This document shows, piece after piece, positions 39,421 to 47,683 of a stretch of 64,000 nucleotides of DNA. The DNA comes from JAEYKI01 sp036679405. Lineage in GTDB: Bacteria > Bacillota > Clostridia > Christensenellales > Christensenellaceae. The notes below the pieces were generated by a model. The model worked only from the letters and a program-made list of their open reading frames with translations, was not told where the DNA came from and did not search any database. How positions within the stretch are numbered: the stretch's first letter is position 1; each line of letters begins with the position of its first letter. The translations under genes were made by a program, and so were the position numbers. The stretch is from the NCBI GenBank assembly GCA_036679405.1, contig JAVBVZ010000002.1, positions 28,723-92,722 of the forward strand. Direction: 5' to 3'.

Positions 39421-40518
39421 TCAGTCTTCTTCCCCGCCGCCGCTCTCCGAAGCCGGAGCCGCAGAACTTGTTTCATCCGCTTTCTCCTCCGTCTGGGCGG
39501 AGGGTTGCTGCGTGCTTTGTACTTTATTGGTCAATGCGTCCGCATATTCACCAAAAACACTGTATTTTTCAACATCCGTTGGAAAGATTGTTTCAATGGT
39601 CATCCCTGCGTACTGCGGAAGGACAAAATTGGGATCAACCGCACATTTCACCGCATAGTCGACCGCAATCTGCGCCAGTTCCACCGGACTTGCAAAAACG
39701 CTTGCAGACACGGTGCCGTCCCGGACCATGTCCATAATCTGGCGGCTGCCGCCCACACATACAATTTTAACATTCCTGCCGCTTTCCTCAACAGCGCGCA
39801 GCACTCCCGGTGCAAAAGTTTCGTCCGAGGCGAATACCGCATTGATCTCCTCGTTATATTTCAGTTGCTCCGCAACCTCAGCGTAAGCCGTTTCTTCTCC
39901 CGGCTGAATGATTTGCGCATCTTCAACAAAAACGCCATTCAGATCTTCCGCCTGGGCCGTAAACCCGTCATGCATCAACTGTGATACGAAGGTTGTATCC
40001 AAAGATTCCAAAAGAAAGACATGTGCATCCTCTTCCTCCCCTACCGCGCCGCGGACCGCATCCGCTCCCTTTTGCCCCATCAACTGGTAATCCGGACAAA
40101 CCAGGGTGTCCACCACGCCGTTAATAGGGACCATCAGGTTAATGACAGGAATCGCCTGCATGTCGCACTCATCCAAAACCGTTTGAAGATTATCCATATT
40201 ACGGGGTGCAATCATGATGCATTGAGCCCCCGCACCGATCGCCGCATACATATCCGTGACCTGCTGATTATCACTGTCCGGATAATATGTCAGCAGTTCA
40301 TAGCCTTCCTCCTGCGCCAACAAAAGCGCCTCCTGTTCCATTCTTTCATAAAAGGCGTCCTGTTTTGGAAACAGCAGCCCTATAATGGGCGATGTGACGA
40401 CCATTTCCATGCTGGCTGTCCGGGAAGGAGCTTCGCTGGTGGTTTCGGTTTTTTCTTCACAACCCGCCAGCGCGAGAACCAAAATTGCAGCCAGCATGAT
40501 TATCAACAGTTTTTTCAT
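39421..40518 (-). CDS. Orphan sugar-type substrate-binding lipoprotein
   Basis: A 365-residue binding protein of the ribose/LacI type (periplasmic-binding-protein 4 fold). The signal peptide ends in LALAGC. The fold is shown by IGLLFPKQDAFYERMEQEA, the LTYYPDSDNQQ first lobe and CIMIAPRNMDNLQTVLDECD. An acidic, Ser/Glu-rich tail of about 35 residues (TEEKADETSSAAPASESG) is unusual for this class. No permease or ATPase gene is next to it, and hairpins bound it on both sides. It may feed the ABC importer at 41.5-45 kb or act as a sensor subunit. Confidence 0.85.
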   Translation of the reverse strand: MKKLLIIMLAAILVLALAGCEEKTETTSEAPSRTASMEMVVTSPIIGLLFPKQDAFYERMEQEALLLAQEEGYELLTYYPDSDNQQVTDMYAAIGAGAQCIMIAPRNMDNLQTVLDECDMQAIPVINLMVPINGVVDTLVCPDYQLMGQKGADAVRGAVGEEEDAHVFLLESLDTTFVSQLMHDGFTAQAEDLNGVFVEDAQIIQPGEETAYAEVAEQLKYNEEINAVFASDETFAPGVLRAVEESGRNVKIVCVGGSRQIMDMVRDGTVSASVFASPVELAQIAVDYAVKCAVDPNFVLPQYAGMTIETIFPTDVEKYSVFGEYADALTNKVQSTQQPSAQTEEKADETSSAAPASESGGGEED

Positions 40519-40793
40519 AAATCCACTCCCGTTTAATAGGGATATTGCAAAAGGTACTTTATTAATATCATCATTTTAAACTATTTTACAGGGCGGCGCA
40601 ACCCGAACCATGCAGCCCCAGCGCCCGGATCAAGCGCATTGAAAAAAGCCCGCCCTCTTCGACCCCGCAACTAAAAAAAGAACGGAAAACTCCCGTTCTT
40701 CTTTATACAACCTCCGCCGGCACTCCGCCTGTTCAATTTTGGAAATACCAAAGGCCATTTGCACGCAGGATGTTCATTTCTATATCTTTTAAG
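40519..40793. other. Gap between the HD hydrolase and the orphan binding protein
   Basis: Contains the HD-gene terminator and, nearer the binding-protein start, an AT-rich stretch around 40545-40585 that probably holds its promoter. GGGAG lies before the binding-protein ATG. Nothing else is seen. Confidence 0.5.
40673..40700 (-). terminator. Terminator of the HD hydrolase gene and ABC operon
   Basis: AAGAACGG/CCGTTCTT stem followed by seven T on the minus strand. Confidence 0.8.
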
Positions 40794-41402
40794 TTATTCT
40801 ACAAAAGTATGGTAATGCAGTTCTTGCGCATCAAAAAGCGAATAAACGGACCGGCCACATTTCTTTTCGAAATATGCCAACAGATCAAAATTAACAGTCC
40901 ACCTGGGAATGGTTTGGTCGTCCACGCCGTAACGCATACAGACATCTACCAGCCTTTTTTCCATAAGGCAAATCCCGTCTGCTTTGCAAAGGCAGTCACA
41001 CAACTGAATCAGCCGGTCATAGTCGTCATATTCTGTTTCATTTAAAAAACTTTCTATGTCGGCCAATTCTTCAGCCGAACAGTCGGCCTGCCCTACATAA
41101 TCGCGTATTTTTCTTCCCGCAAAGGAATGAGACAAACATATCCTGGCCACATCCGGGTATCCCTCGCGCGTCATAAGCTCATATCCCGCATAAGAATGAT
41201 GCATCGCGCCCGGACCTTCATACCGGCCAACATCATGCAAGAGCCCCATCACATAGGCAGCGGTTTCATCCATCCCGCATGCTTTGGCAAGCGTTTTGGC
41301 CGTACGGGCCACGCCGCGGGAATGCTTGACCCAAGGGCCGTCGTTTTGCGCTTTTGCCCACGCAAGATACTCTTCTGCTTTCTTTATTGTAGGCACTTTC
41401 AT
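40794..41402 (-). CDS. HD-domain hydrolase
   Basis: A 202-residue metal-dependent phosphohydrolase of the HD family. Ligands are seen in WVKHSRGVARTAKTLA (His), GLLHDVGRYEG (HD pair), the MHHSYAGYELM helix and LIQLCDCLCKADG (last Asp). Such small stand-alone HD proteins often act on nucleotides or sugar phosphates. It is last in the importer operon, 66 bases after the second permease, which hints at a role in the same catabolic pathway. The ATG at 41402 is far from its AAGGAG (about 15 bases), so the exact start is uncertain. Confidence 0.8.
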   Translation of the reverse strand: MKVPTIKKAEEYLAWAKAQNDGPWVKHSRGVARTAKTLAKACGMDETAAYVMGLLHDVGRYEGPGAMHHSYAGYELMTREGYPDVARICLSHSFAGRKIRDYVGQADCSAEELADIESFLNETEYDDYDRLIQLCDCLCKADGICLMEKRLVDVCMRYGVDDQTIPRWTVNFDLLAYFEKKCGRSVYSLFDAQELHYHTFVE

Positions 41403-41468
41403 GAAAAATATTTTTCTCCTTACCTCTTGCCGCCCATCCAATGAACGGGACAGGCTTACAAATCCGTT

Positions 41469-42449
41469 TTATCTGCTGAATTTTTCACGTACATACGCAA
41501 TCAGCATAAACAACAGGATAACGCCGTATCCCAGCCATTTTCCGGCATCGCCCCAGCCCAGTGCAACAAACAGATTGGTCAGCGTCTGAAGAACAACCGC
41601 CCCCAAAATAACGCCAATATAATTGCCTTCTCCTCCGTTGAGCGAAACACCGCCTACGACTACGGCCGCAATGCTGGGCATCACATAACCGGAGGCCATA
41701 TCCTTAAAAGCCTGGCCTGAATTTCCGATCAGCAAAAGGCCTATCAGGCCGGCAATAACACCGCTCGCCATAAAGGCAATAGTGCGGACCCGTTTTACAT
41801 TTATGCCGCTCAAATACGCATTGACCGGATTTGCGCCCACGCCGAGAAGTTTTAGGCCGATTTTGGTTTTATACATAATCAGCATGACTACCACCGCAGT
41901 CACAATAAGGACCCACAAGATATTCGGGAAGGAATTCGTCATCTTTGCGGCCAATTCCTGCAAAACAGGGGACGGAGCGCCCGAAATGCTGGAGCCCGCC
42001 GCATACACATTCACAATTCCCTGAACAATGTTGGCCATAGCCATGGTGACCACCAGCGAAGGCAGGCGCACATAAGCCGTCAAAAGCCCGTTGCCCAGTC
42101 CAACCAGGCATCCGACGCCGATTGCAACCAATATGGCAATCCATAAAGTCTCATTCTGGCCGTCCATGATTCTGGCTGTCAGCACAGCGACCAGGGTAGC
42201 GATGTATCCCACCGAAAGATCAATATCTCCTCCGCTTGCCATAACCAGCATCTGGCACAGGCCAAACAGCGCAATAAAAGTGGCAAATTTAAAAGCGGAG
42301 AGCACTTGGGTAGCCGAGAAGAACGATCCGATCGCTATTTCTCCTACAACATAAATCATCACAATAAGTATGACTGCAATGATCATTTTTTTATAATGCT
42401 GATAAAACCCTAAAAGAGAGTCTTTGCTTAAAACTTTTTTTGCATTCAT
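41469..42449 (-). CDS. Ribose-type ABC importer permease 2
   Basis: A 326-residue RbsC-like permease with about eight to ten membrane helices. ASGGDIDLSVGYIATLVAVL and the SGVIAGLIGLLLIGNSGQAF/GYVMPSIAAVVVGG segments are typical of carbohydrate uptake transporter-2 (CUT2) permeases, where the GG-DLS loop contacts the ATPase. Its start overlaps permease 1 by 4 bases. The pair with a second permease fits the two-permease CUT2 layout. Confidence 0.92.
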   Translation of the reverse strand: MNAKKVLSKDSLLGFYQHYKKMIIAVILIVMIYVVGEIAIGSFFSATQVLSAFKFATFIALFGLCQMLVMASGGDIDLSVGYIATLVAVLTARIMDGQNETLWIAILVAIGVGCLVGLGNGLLTAYVRLPSLVVTMAMANIVQGIVNVYAAGSSISGAPSPVLQELAAKMTNSFPNILWVLIVTAVVVMLIMYKTKIGLKLLGVGANPVNAYLSGINVKRVRTIAFMASGVIAGLIGLLLIGNSGQAFKDMASGYVMPSIAAVVVGGVSLNGGEGNYIGVILGAVVLQTLTNLFVALGWGDAGKWLGYGVILLFMLIAYVREKFSR

Positions 42450-43483
42450 GCCTGTTTTCCTCCCTTTAATATGGCTTTCTCACTAACTGTTGTATAAATC
42501 GCCGAAGATGCAATGGCCACTATGATGATAACGCCGCTGACCAGCGTTTGATAGGCGCTGGGGATATCCGCAAAAAAGATGATTTTACTGACCAGGCTCA
42601 TGATCACCGCGCCGATAATAGCCATGAACACATTTCCCCTGCCGCCCGCAAGCGCAATGCCGCCCACTACGGCCGCCGCTACGGACTGCAGCGTAAGCGG
42701 ATCACCTATCCGCGCCGATCCCGCCTGATTCTGCGCCGCGTAAAACAATGCGCATAAAAGAAGAAAAACAGCATTTAATACATAAGCGAGCGTTTGTATT
42801 CTTCCCGTACGGATACCGCTCTGATAAGCCGTTTCACGATTGGATCCCACGGCATACATATACCTGCCGGTACGTGTACGGCTGATAAAATACCAAAGCA
42901 AAGCGCCGCCTATAATTAAAAGAACAGCAGTTGGAACAACGGAGCCGAAACTTTTGAGTGCCTCGGGCATGCCGTCTACCAGACTGAAATCATAAAACGC
43001 CCGCATCCAGTTGACAGACTCTCCGCCCGGAGTCGGCGTGATAAACAGCGCAATTCCAAGCCAGATGTAAGAGGTTGCAAATGTTGCAATGATCGGCGGA
43101 AGTTTTAGAACGCCGACCGCTATACCGTTGACCAGACCGATCACCAGCATAACGCCGATTGCCGCAAGCAGCGCGATGACGCCGGTTGACGGGTCGTCCT
43201 TTTTCATGATGCTGGTAAGCACGCAAAGCATAAGGGACATTGCCGTGCCACTGGAAAGGTCAAGTCCGCCTGCCAAAATCACGATTGCCTGTCCCATGGC
43301 CATCAGAATAAGGGGCGTATAAGATAAAATGCTGTTTCGCAGAGAAGAAGGCGTAAAAAAATTGTTTTGCATAATGAACACAATGATCAGCATGGCAATA
43401 AAAATAATCACTGTCGCGCTTTCGGACCGCTGCATCATTTTGGATAATGGATTTTTCTTGGTCAGTTCTCTGTTGCCGCTCAT
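42446..43483 (-). CDS. Ribose-type ABC importer permease 1
   Basis: A 345-residue CUT2 permease. VILAGGLDLSSGTAMSLML carries the family signature, and GDPLTLQSVAAAVVGGIALAGGRG the second conserved block. It overlaps the ATPase gene by 4 bases and permease 2 by 4 bases, so all three are translationally coupled. Substrate is probably a pentose, deoxy-sugar or related polyol, judged only from the neighbouring enzymes. Confidence 0.92.
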   Translation of the reverse strand: MSGNRELTKKNPLSKMMQRSESATVIIFIAMLIIVFIMQNNFFTPSSLRNSILSYTPLILMAMGQAIVILAGGLDLSSGTAMSLMLCVLTSIMKKDDPSTGVIALLAAIGVMLVIGLVNGIAVGVLKLPPIIATFATSYIWLGIALFITPTPGGESVNWMRAFYDFSLVDGMPEALKSFGSVVPTAVLLIIGGALLWYFISRTRTGRYMYAVGSNRETAYQSGIRTGRIQTLAYVLNAVFLLLCALFYAAQNQAGSARIGDPLTLQSVAAAVVGGIALAGGRGNVFMAIIGAVIMSLVSKIIFFADIPSAYQTLVSGVIIIVAIASSAIYTTVSEKAILKGGKQA

Positions 43484-44997
43484 TGCCGCTCACCTCCGCT
43501 TGCATTATCAACCTGCATGGACATAGAAACGATCGTTTCATCACATATCTTGTTTCCTTCGATCTCACCCACGATCCGGCCTTCGTACATGATCAGCACA
43601 CGGTCACAGTAATCAATAAGTTCTTCATTGTCACTGGCGTACAGGATCACGCTCATATTCTTTTCTTTGACAAGATTTGTTATGAAGCTATATAAATCTC
43701 TTTTGGCTCCGATATCCACGCCTTTCGCCGGGTCGGCCAGCAACAAGACGTTCGTATCAAAAGTCAGCCATTTTCCCACAACCACTTTCTGCTGATTTCC
43801 ACCCGAAAGTTTATCCACCGAAGTGTCGATCGTATCGGTCTTGATGGAAAGTTTTTTAACAATTTCTTCACTCTCCGCGCGATACTTCTTTTTCGGCGTA
43901 AAAAGAGGCTGTTTCTTTAAGGCAAGCTTTGGAAAGATGATATTTTTGTATACCGAATCCTTAAGCATCAACCCTTCTTTCTGGCGGTCGCCCGGAACCA
44001 GCAAAATGCCGTTTCTGATTGCGCTGACAGGCTTAGTCAGATTGATTTTCTTTCCGTTCAGCTGAAACTCCCCTTTTGTTTCCCGGTAATTCCCGGCAAG
44101 CGCCAGCATCAGCTCGTTTTGACCCTGCCCCTGCAGGCCGCCGATACCCAGGATCTCTCCTTTTTTCAGCTGAAAGCTGATATCTTTTAAATATTTCCCG
44201 TATCGCAGCCCCTCTACTGCCAGCATGGGATCCTCCGGGATTTTTCTGTAATCTTTTACCACTACGGCACATTCCGTGTCGCCGGTAATAAGTTTTATAA
44301 TATCGTCCGAATTTTTTTCATTTTTTTCAAAATCCAGTTCGCCCACATTCAATCCATTTCTAAAAACAACAACATCGTCACAAATCTCCAGAACTTCCCA
44401 AAGTCTGTGCGATGTAAAAATCATAGATACGCCTTTTTCGGCAAGCTTGTGCATGTACTTAAACAGTGCGTTCACCTGCATCTGCTCCAGCGCAGCCGTC
44501 GGTTCGTCCAAAATCAACAGCTGCGGATCTTCCGAGATCGCCTTTGCGATCTCCACAAGCTGTTTTTCACTTGGATCAAGCTGATTGACCAATCTTTTGA
44601 TATTAAAGCCGGGCAGAAACTCATCCAGTATCCTTTGTGCGCTTTCCTTTGCGTCTCTGTCGTCCAGAAAAACACGATGCTTTTTCTCAAATCCTAAGGC
44701 CACATTCTGCCACACGGTCAGGTCGGGCAAAAGGCTTAAGTTTTGAAAGGCCATTGATATGCCAGCCTTTTTTGCATCGATCGGGTTTTTGAAACTTACC
44801 TGCTGTCCATTGTAGGTAACCGTTCCGCCGTCGGCCAGATATACGCCCGTTATAATTTTAGAAATAGTGCTCTTTCCCGAACCATTGGCACCAAGCAAAC
44901 CGGTTATTTTCCCTTTGCGGCAGGTGATATTCCCGTTGCTCAGGGCCGCTACGCCACCGAAGCGCTTTTCAATATTTTTTGCTTCCAATAGTACCAT
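43480..44997 (-). CDS. Ribose-type ABC importer double ATPase
   Basis: A 505-residue fused ATPase of the RbsA/MglA type. The N-terminal half has Walker A GANGSGKST and the Q-loop, a DPSEKQLVEIAKA signature and LILDEPTAAL. The C-terminal half lacks a classical Walker A (GGLQGQGQNELML), as is usual, but keeps LSGGNQQKVV and LLADPAKGVDIG. It energises import with the two permeases downstream. AAAGGA lies before the ATG. The binding-protein gene 108 bases upstream completes the transporter. Confidence 0.94.
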   Translation of the reverse strand: MVLLEAKNIEKRFGGVAALSNGNITCRKGKITGLLGANGSGKSTISKIITGVYLADGGTVTYNGQQVSFKNPIDAKKAGISMAFQNLSLLPDLTVWQNVALGFEKKHRVFLDDRDAKESAQRILDEFLPGFNIKRLVNQLDPSEKQLVEIAKAISEDPQLLILDEPTAALEQMQVNALFKYMHKLAEKGVSMIFTSHRLWEVLEICDDVVVFRNGLNVGELDFEKNEKNSDDIIKLITGDTECAVVVKDYRKIPEDPMLAVEGLRYGKYLKDISFQLKKGEILGIGGLQGQGQNELMLALAGNYRETKGEFQLNGKKINLTKPVSAIRNGILLVPGDRQKEGLMLKDSVYKNIIFPKLALKKQPLFTPKKKYRAESEEIVKKLSIKTDTIDTSVDKLSGGNQQKVVVGKWLTFDTNVLLLADPAKGVDIGAKRDLYSFITNLVKEKNMSVILYASDNEELIDYCDRVLIMYEGRIVGEIEGNKICDETIVSMSMQVDNASGGERQ

Positions 44998-45034
44998 TTA
45001 CTTCACATCCTTTAAAACGCTCTTTCAACAATGC

Positions 45035-45075
45035 CAGATTGCAGGAAGAGGACAACAGTCCTCTCCTGCAATCTG
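45035..45075 (-). ncRNA. Stable intergenic stem-loop between binding protein and ATPase
   Basis: Arms of about 18 bases (AGATTGCAGGA...AGGAC) with one unpaired base and no T-run. Such hairpins after a binding-protein gene usually protect its 3-prime end and give it higher expression than the membrane subunits. Confidence 0.65.
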
Positions 45076-45105
45076 CACCGTCGCTTTAATTATATACTTT
45101 TAGTA

Positions 45106-46290
45106 TTATTGGAACAATGCGTCTGCATCGGCCTGTGTCATCACTTCATCCAGCAGATAATCATCGTCCTTGTCCTCGAGCTGTGCCCAGGCTTCGTCAA
45201 AGTTGTCGTCAGTGTAGAAAGAGTTTACTACATAATAGTAGATGTTCCCATCCAGTACGCCATCCTGGAACTGTTTGCCCTGCGCCAGGTTCATAGCCAG
45301 ACGGAAAGCCGTTCCGCCGATTCCCGGAGGATTGGGCTGTGCGCAAGCTTTAAAGTCAGCGCCTTCGTCGCGCAGTTCTTTCCAGGCTTTGAAGAACGCC
45401 GTGCCCGGATCACCAAACATCACTTTAGGCAGCTGGCCTGCATCCTGGAAAGCACTCAGGCAACCATAGCCCATGCCGTCCTGCGTGATTACGCCGTCAA
45501 CTTGTGCACCACTGGCCAGAATCTGAGCGGTCACTTCTTTTGCCTGGGTCTGATCCCATCCGCCAGAAGTTGTCTGCAGCAGTGTTATGTCAGGATAATT
45601 TGCAAGAACGTCGTCGGTCGCTTCCAGACGGTCATTATTTGCAGGATGTCCGTCCAGACCGGAAATCTGGATCACATTGCCGGACTGAAGCGTCTCAGCA
45701 ATATATTCTACATTCTTTGTGTTCCATGCATAATGATCCAAGGTTACCTGCAAAGTCCCGGGCGCTTCCGCTGTGGCATCGAACAAAACAACCAGTTTGC
45801 CCGCAGCCTGCGCTTCCGCAATAACTTCGGTCAGAGCCGTGTTGTCATTGGGGTTGATCAGGATCACGTTCACTTCCGGATCATCAATAAAGTTACGGAT
45901 AATGGAAACCTGTTCATTGGCATCTCCATTGGTGGTATTGTTGACCAGTTTGTAATCTTTGATTACGCCGGAGGCCTTATACTCTTCGCCAACCGTAGTC
46001 AGGTCATCAATCATTTCATCACGCCAGGACGTACCGGAAGATCCGGTAGAGATTCCCACTACAATGTCCCCTTCAGGAACGATGCTAAGCAATCCGGCGG
46101 ATTCCCCATCGGTCGCGGTTTCCGCTCCGGATTCATCCGTTGCTTCCGCCGTCTCTGTTGCCGCAGCACTTTCCGACACGGATTCAGAAGGACTGGCCTC
46201 CTGCTCTGTTGTCGTTGAAGAACATCCGGCAAACAGGGCCGCTACCAGCAAGACACTAAGCAAAATCGGTACTAGTTTCTTCATTTTCAT
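45106..46290 (-). CDS. Ribose-type substrate-binding lipoprotein of the ABC importer
   Basis: A 394-residue lipoprotein (lipobox LFAGC) with a Ser/Thr/Glu linker of about 50 residues before the binding fold. GDIVVGISTGSSGTSWRDEM, VNVILINPNDNTAL and GVITQDGMGYG are the blocks of CUT2 sugar-binding proteins. The first lobe starts near residue 70. It heads the importer operon, after an unusual repeat-rich control region. Two ATGs in frame are possible: AAGGAGG lies 2 bases from the first and 8 from the second, MKKLVP (46284). The second is better spaced. Confidence 0.93.
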   Translation of the reverse strand: MKMKKLVPILLSVLLVAALFAGCSSTTTEQEASPSESVSESAAATETAEATDESGAETATDGESAGLLSIVPEGDIVVGISTGSSGTSWRDEMIDDLTTVGEEYKASGVIKDYKLVNNTTNGDANEQVSIIRNFIDDPEVNVILINPNDNTALTEVIAEAQAAGKLVVLFDATAEAPGTLQVTLDHYAWNTKNVEYIAETLQSGNVIQISGLDGHPANNDRLEATDDVLANYPDITLLQTTSGGWDQTQAKEVTAQILASGAQVDGVITQDGMGYGCLSAFQDAGQLPKVMFGDPGTAFFKAWKELRDEGADFKACAQPNPPGIGGTAFRLAMNLAQGKQFQDGVLDGNIYYYVVNSFYTDDNFDEAWAQLEDKDDDYLLDEVMTQADADALFQ

Positions 46291-46863
46291 TTCCTCCTTT
46301 TTAAGGTTCTTTATTTAGTTCTTTATTGCACAGCTATGCAATAAACTTGATTTTCATATATTGTAAGCGCGCCCAAAAATTCTGTGCGCATACTCTCACT
46401 CTTAGGTGAAGCGCTTTTTTTTACCGTTTTCAAAATTTGTTTTTTCCAATTGCCGGGCATCCGCACGGACAGCTCTGCCGCTACTTCATTTTTAAACCCA
46501 AACCGTTTGATATTGCCTGCTTAATTGGATTTCTTTTTTTGTTTGTGTTTGTATCATAGCATATTGTTTTTATTTTATCAATAACAAACTTAAACGGGCA
46601 TTTATTCGGATATAAACGGTATCGAAATATGACCGATTCCACAAAATAACTTGCAAGAACGCAATCGTACATTGTATTATTACCGTTTTTTATAAAGAAC
46701 CAAAGATAGCAACTGTCGCTTGCAAAAAAGAGATCTTCGCCCTACTATAACCACAAATTCGGTAAATTTCGGTAAAAAACGGTAGGGCTGTTTTGAATTG
46801 TCTGTGTTAAGAATATCTGTCGTTTCCTAAATCAAATTGATGTATAAAAGCTATCTTTACTCC
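46291..46863. other. 573-base control region between GntR gene and importer operon
   Basis: AT-rich, no coding frame. It carries six copies of CGGTA or its complement, with forward copies at 46617, 46760, 46770 and 46780 and complements at 46422 and 46681. It lies upstream of the binding-protein start and must contain its promoter. Probable operators of the adjacent regulator. Confidence 0.5.
46757..46786 (+). promoter_or_regulatory. Three CGGTA repeats at 10-base spacing, candidate operator
   Basis: CGGTA occurs at 46760, 46770 and 46780 in the contexts TTCGGTAAAT, TTCGGTAAAA and AACGGTAGGG. The exact helical period puts all three on one face of the DNA. Confidence 0.5.
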
Positions 46864-47646
46864 TTATTCAATGCTCCTGTTGAACGTATATACATCCTGC
46901 TGCAGTTTTATAGCTATTTTAGACCGGTCACCGCGCATAAACGATTGGGTCAGTTCATAAATTTCCCCGGATTCCATACGCGTTATCCGCTCTATATAAA
47001 AGCCGCTGCTTCGCTGCGCACATTTCAGCAGGTTTGAAATGTGCTTTTCAAAGACAATGCTCTCGTAGGTTTCTTCTGCAGTATGGGGAAGTATTTTGGC
47101 ATCGTCCCGAAGCATATCATACAGAGAACCGTCGACCAGTTTATTTGCGTCCAACCCCGGATGATACTTTGCCGGAATAAACGTCGTCTCAAGCAAAAGC
47201 GGATCTCCGTTCGCCTTTCTCAGCCGTACGATCTTATAAACGGGTTCTATGTCTTTAATCCCAAAAAGATTTGCCAACACCTCGTCTTTTTTTACTATTT
47301 TAAACTCTAAAAGTTCGGAGGAAGGAGCAAGCCCAATAGACTCCATCTGGTGTGAAAAGCTGTATACCTGCTCCATTCTCCGCATCAATTTCTTTTTGGA
47401 TATATAGGTACCCTTACCTCTAATCCTTGTAACCAGACCCTCGTCTACCAATTCGCCAATCGCGTTCCGTATGGTTGATCTGCTGACATTGTACGCTTTG
47501 CAGAATTCCTCTTCAGTCGGCAGCTGGTCGCCCGGACGAATCTTGTTTGAGGCGATGTTCCTTTTAATGAGCATCATAATCTGGTAATGCAACGGAAGAT
47601 TGCTTTCAAATTCAATTTCGCTTTCAAATAAAGGATTAGTTTCCAT
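46864..47646 (-). CDS. GntR/HutC-type regulator with UTRA ligand domain
   Basis: A 260-residue regulator. The N-terminal winged helix (about 10-80) has LPTEEEFCKAYNVSRSTIRNA and GLVTRIRGKGTYIS, typical of GntR. The C-terminal UTRA domain (about 95-250) binds an effector, in relatives a sugar phosphate or similar. The ATG at 47646 is preceded by GGATGGAG and gives the expected N terminus. It lies just downstream of the flavoenzyme gene and upstream of the importer, and is expected to control the island, perhaps through the CGGTA sites. Confidence 0.92.
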   Translation of the reverse strand: METNPLFESEIEFESNLPLHYQIMMLIKRNIASNKIRPGDQLPTEEEFCKAYNVSRSTIRNAIGELVDEGLVTRIRGKGTYISKKKLMRRMEQVYSFSHQMESIGLAPSSELLEFKIVKKDEVLANLFGIKDIEPVYKIVRLRKANGDPLLLETTFIPAKYHPGLDANKLVDGSLYDMLRDDAKILPHTAEETYESIVFEKHISNLLKCAQRSSGFYIERITRMESGEIYELTQSFMRGDRSKIAIKLQQDVYTFNRSIE

Positions 47647-47683
47647 AAGTGTACTCCATCCAATCTTTATTGTTTTCCTACTA

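Noticed and set aside
46401..46425. Catabolite-response (cre) site around GTGAAGCGCTTTTTT
   Set aside because: The central GCGC is present but the flanks are out of register with the TGWAAGCGNTWNCW consensus.
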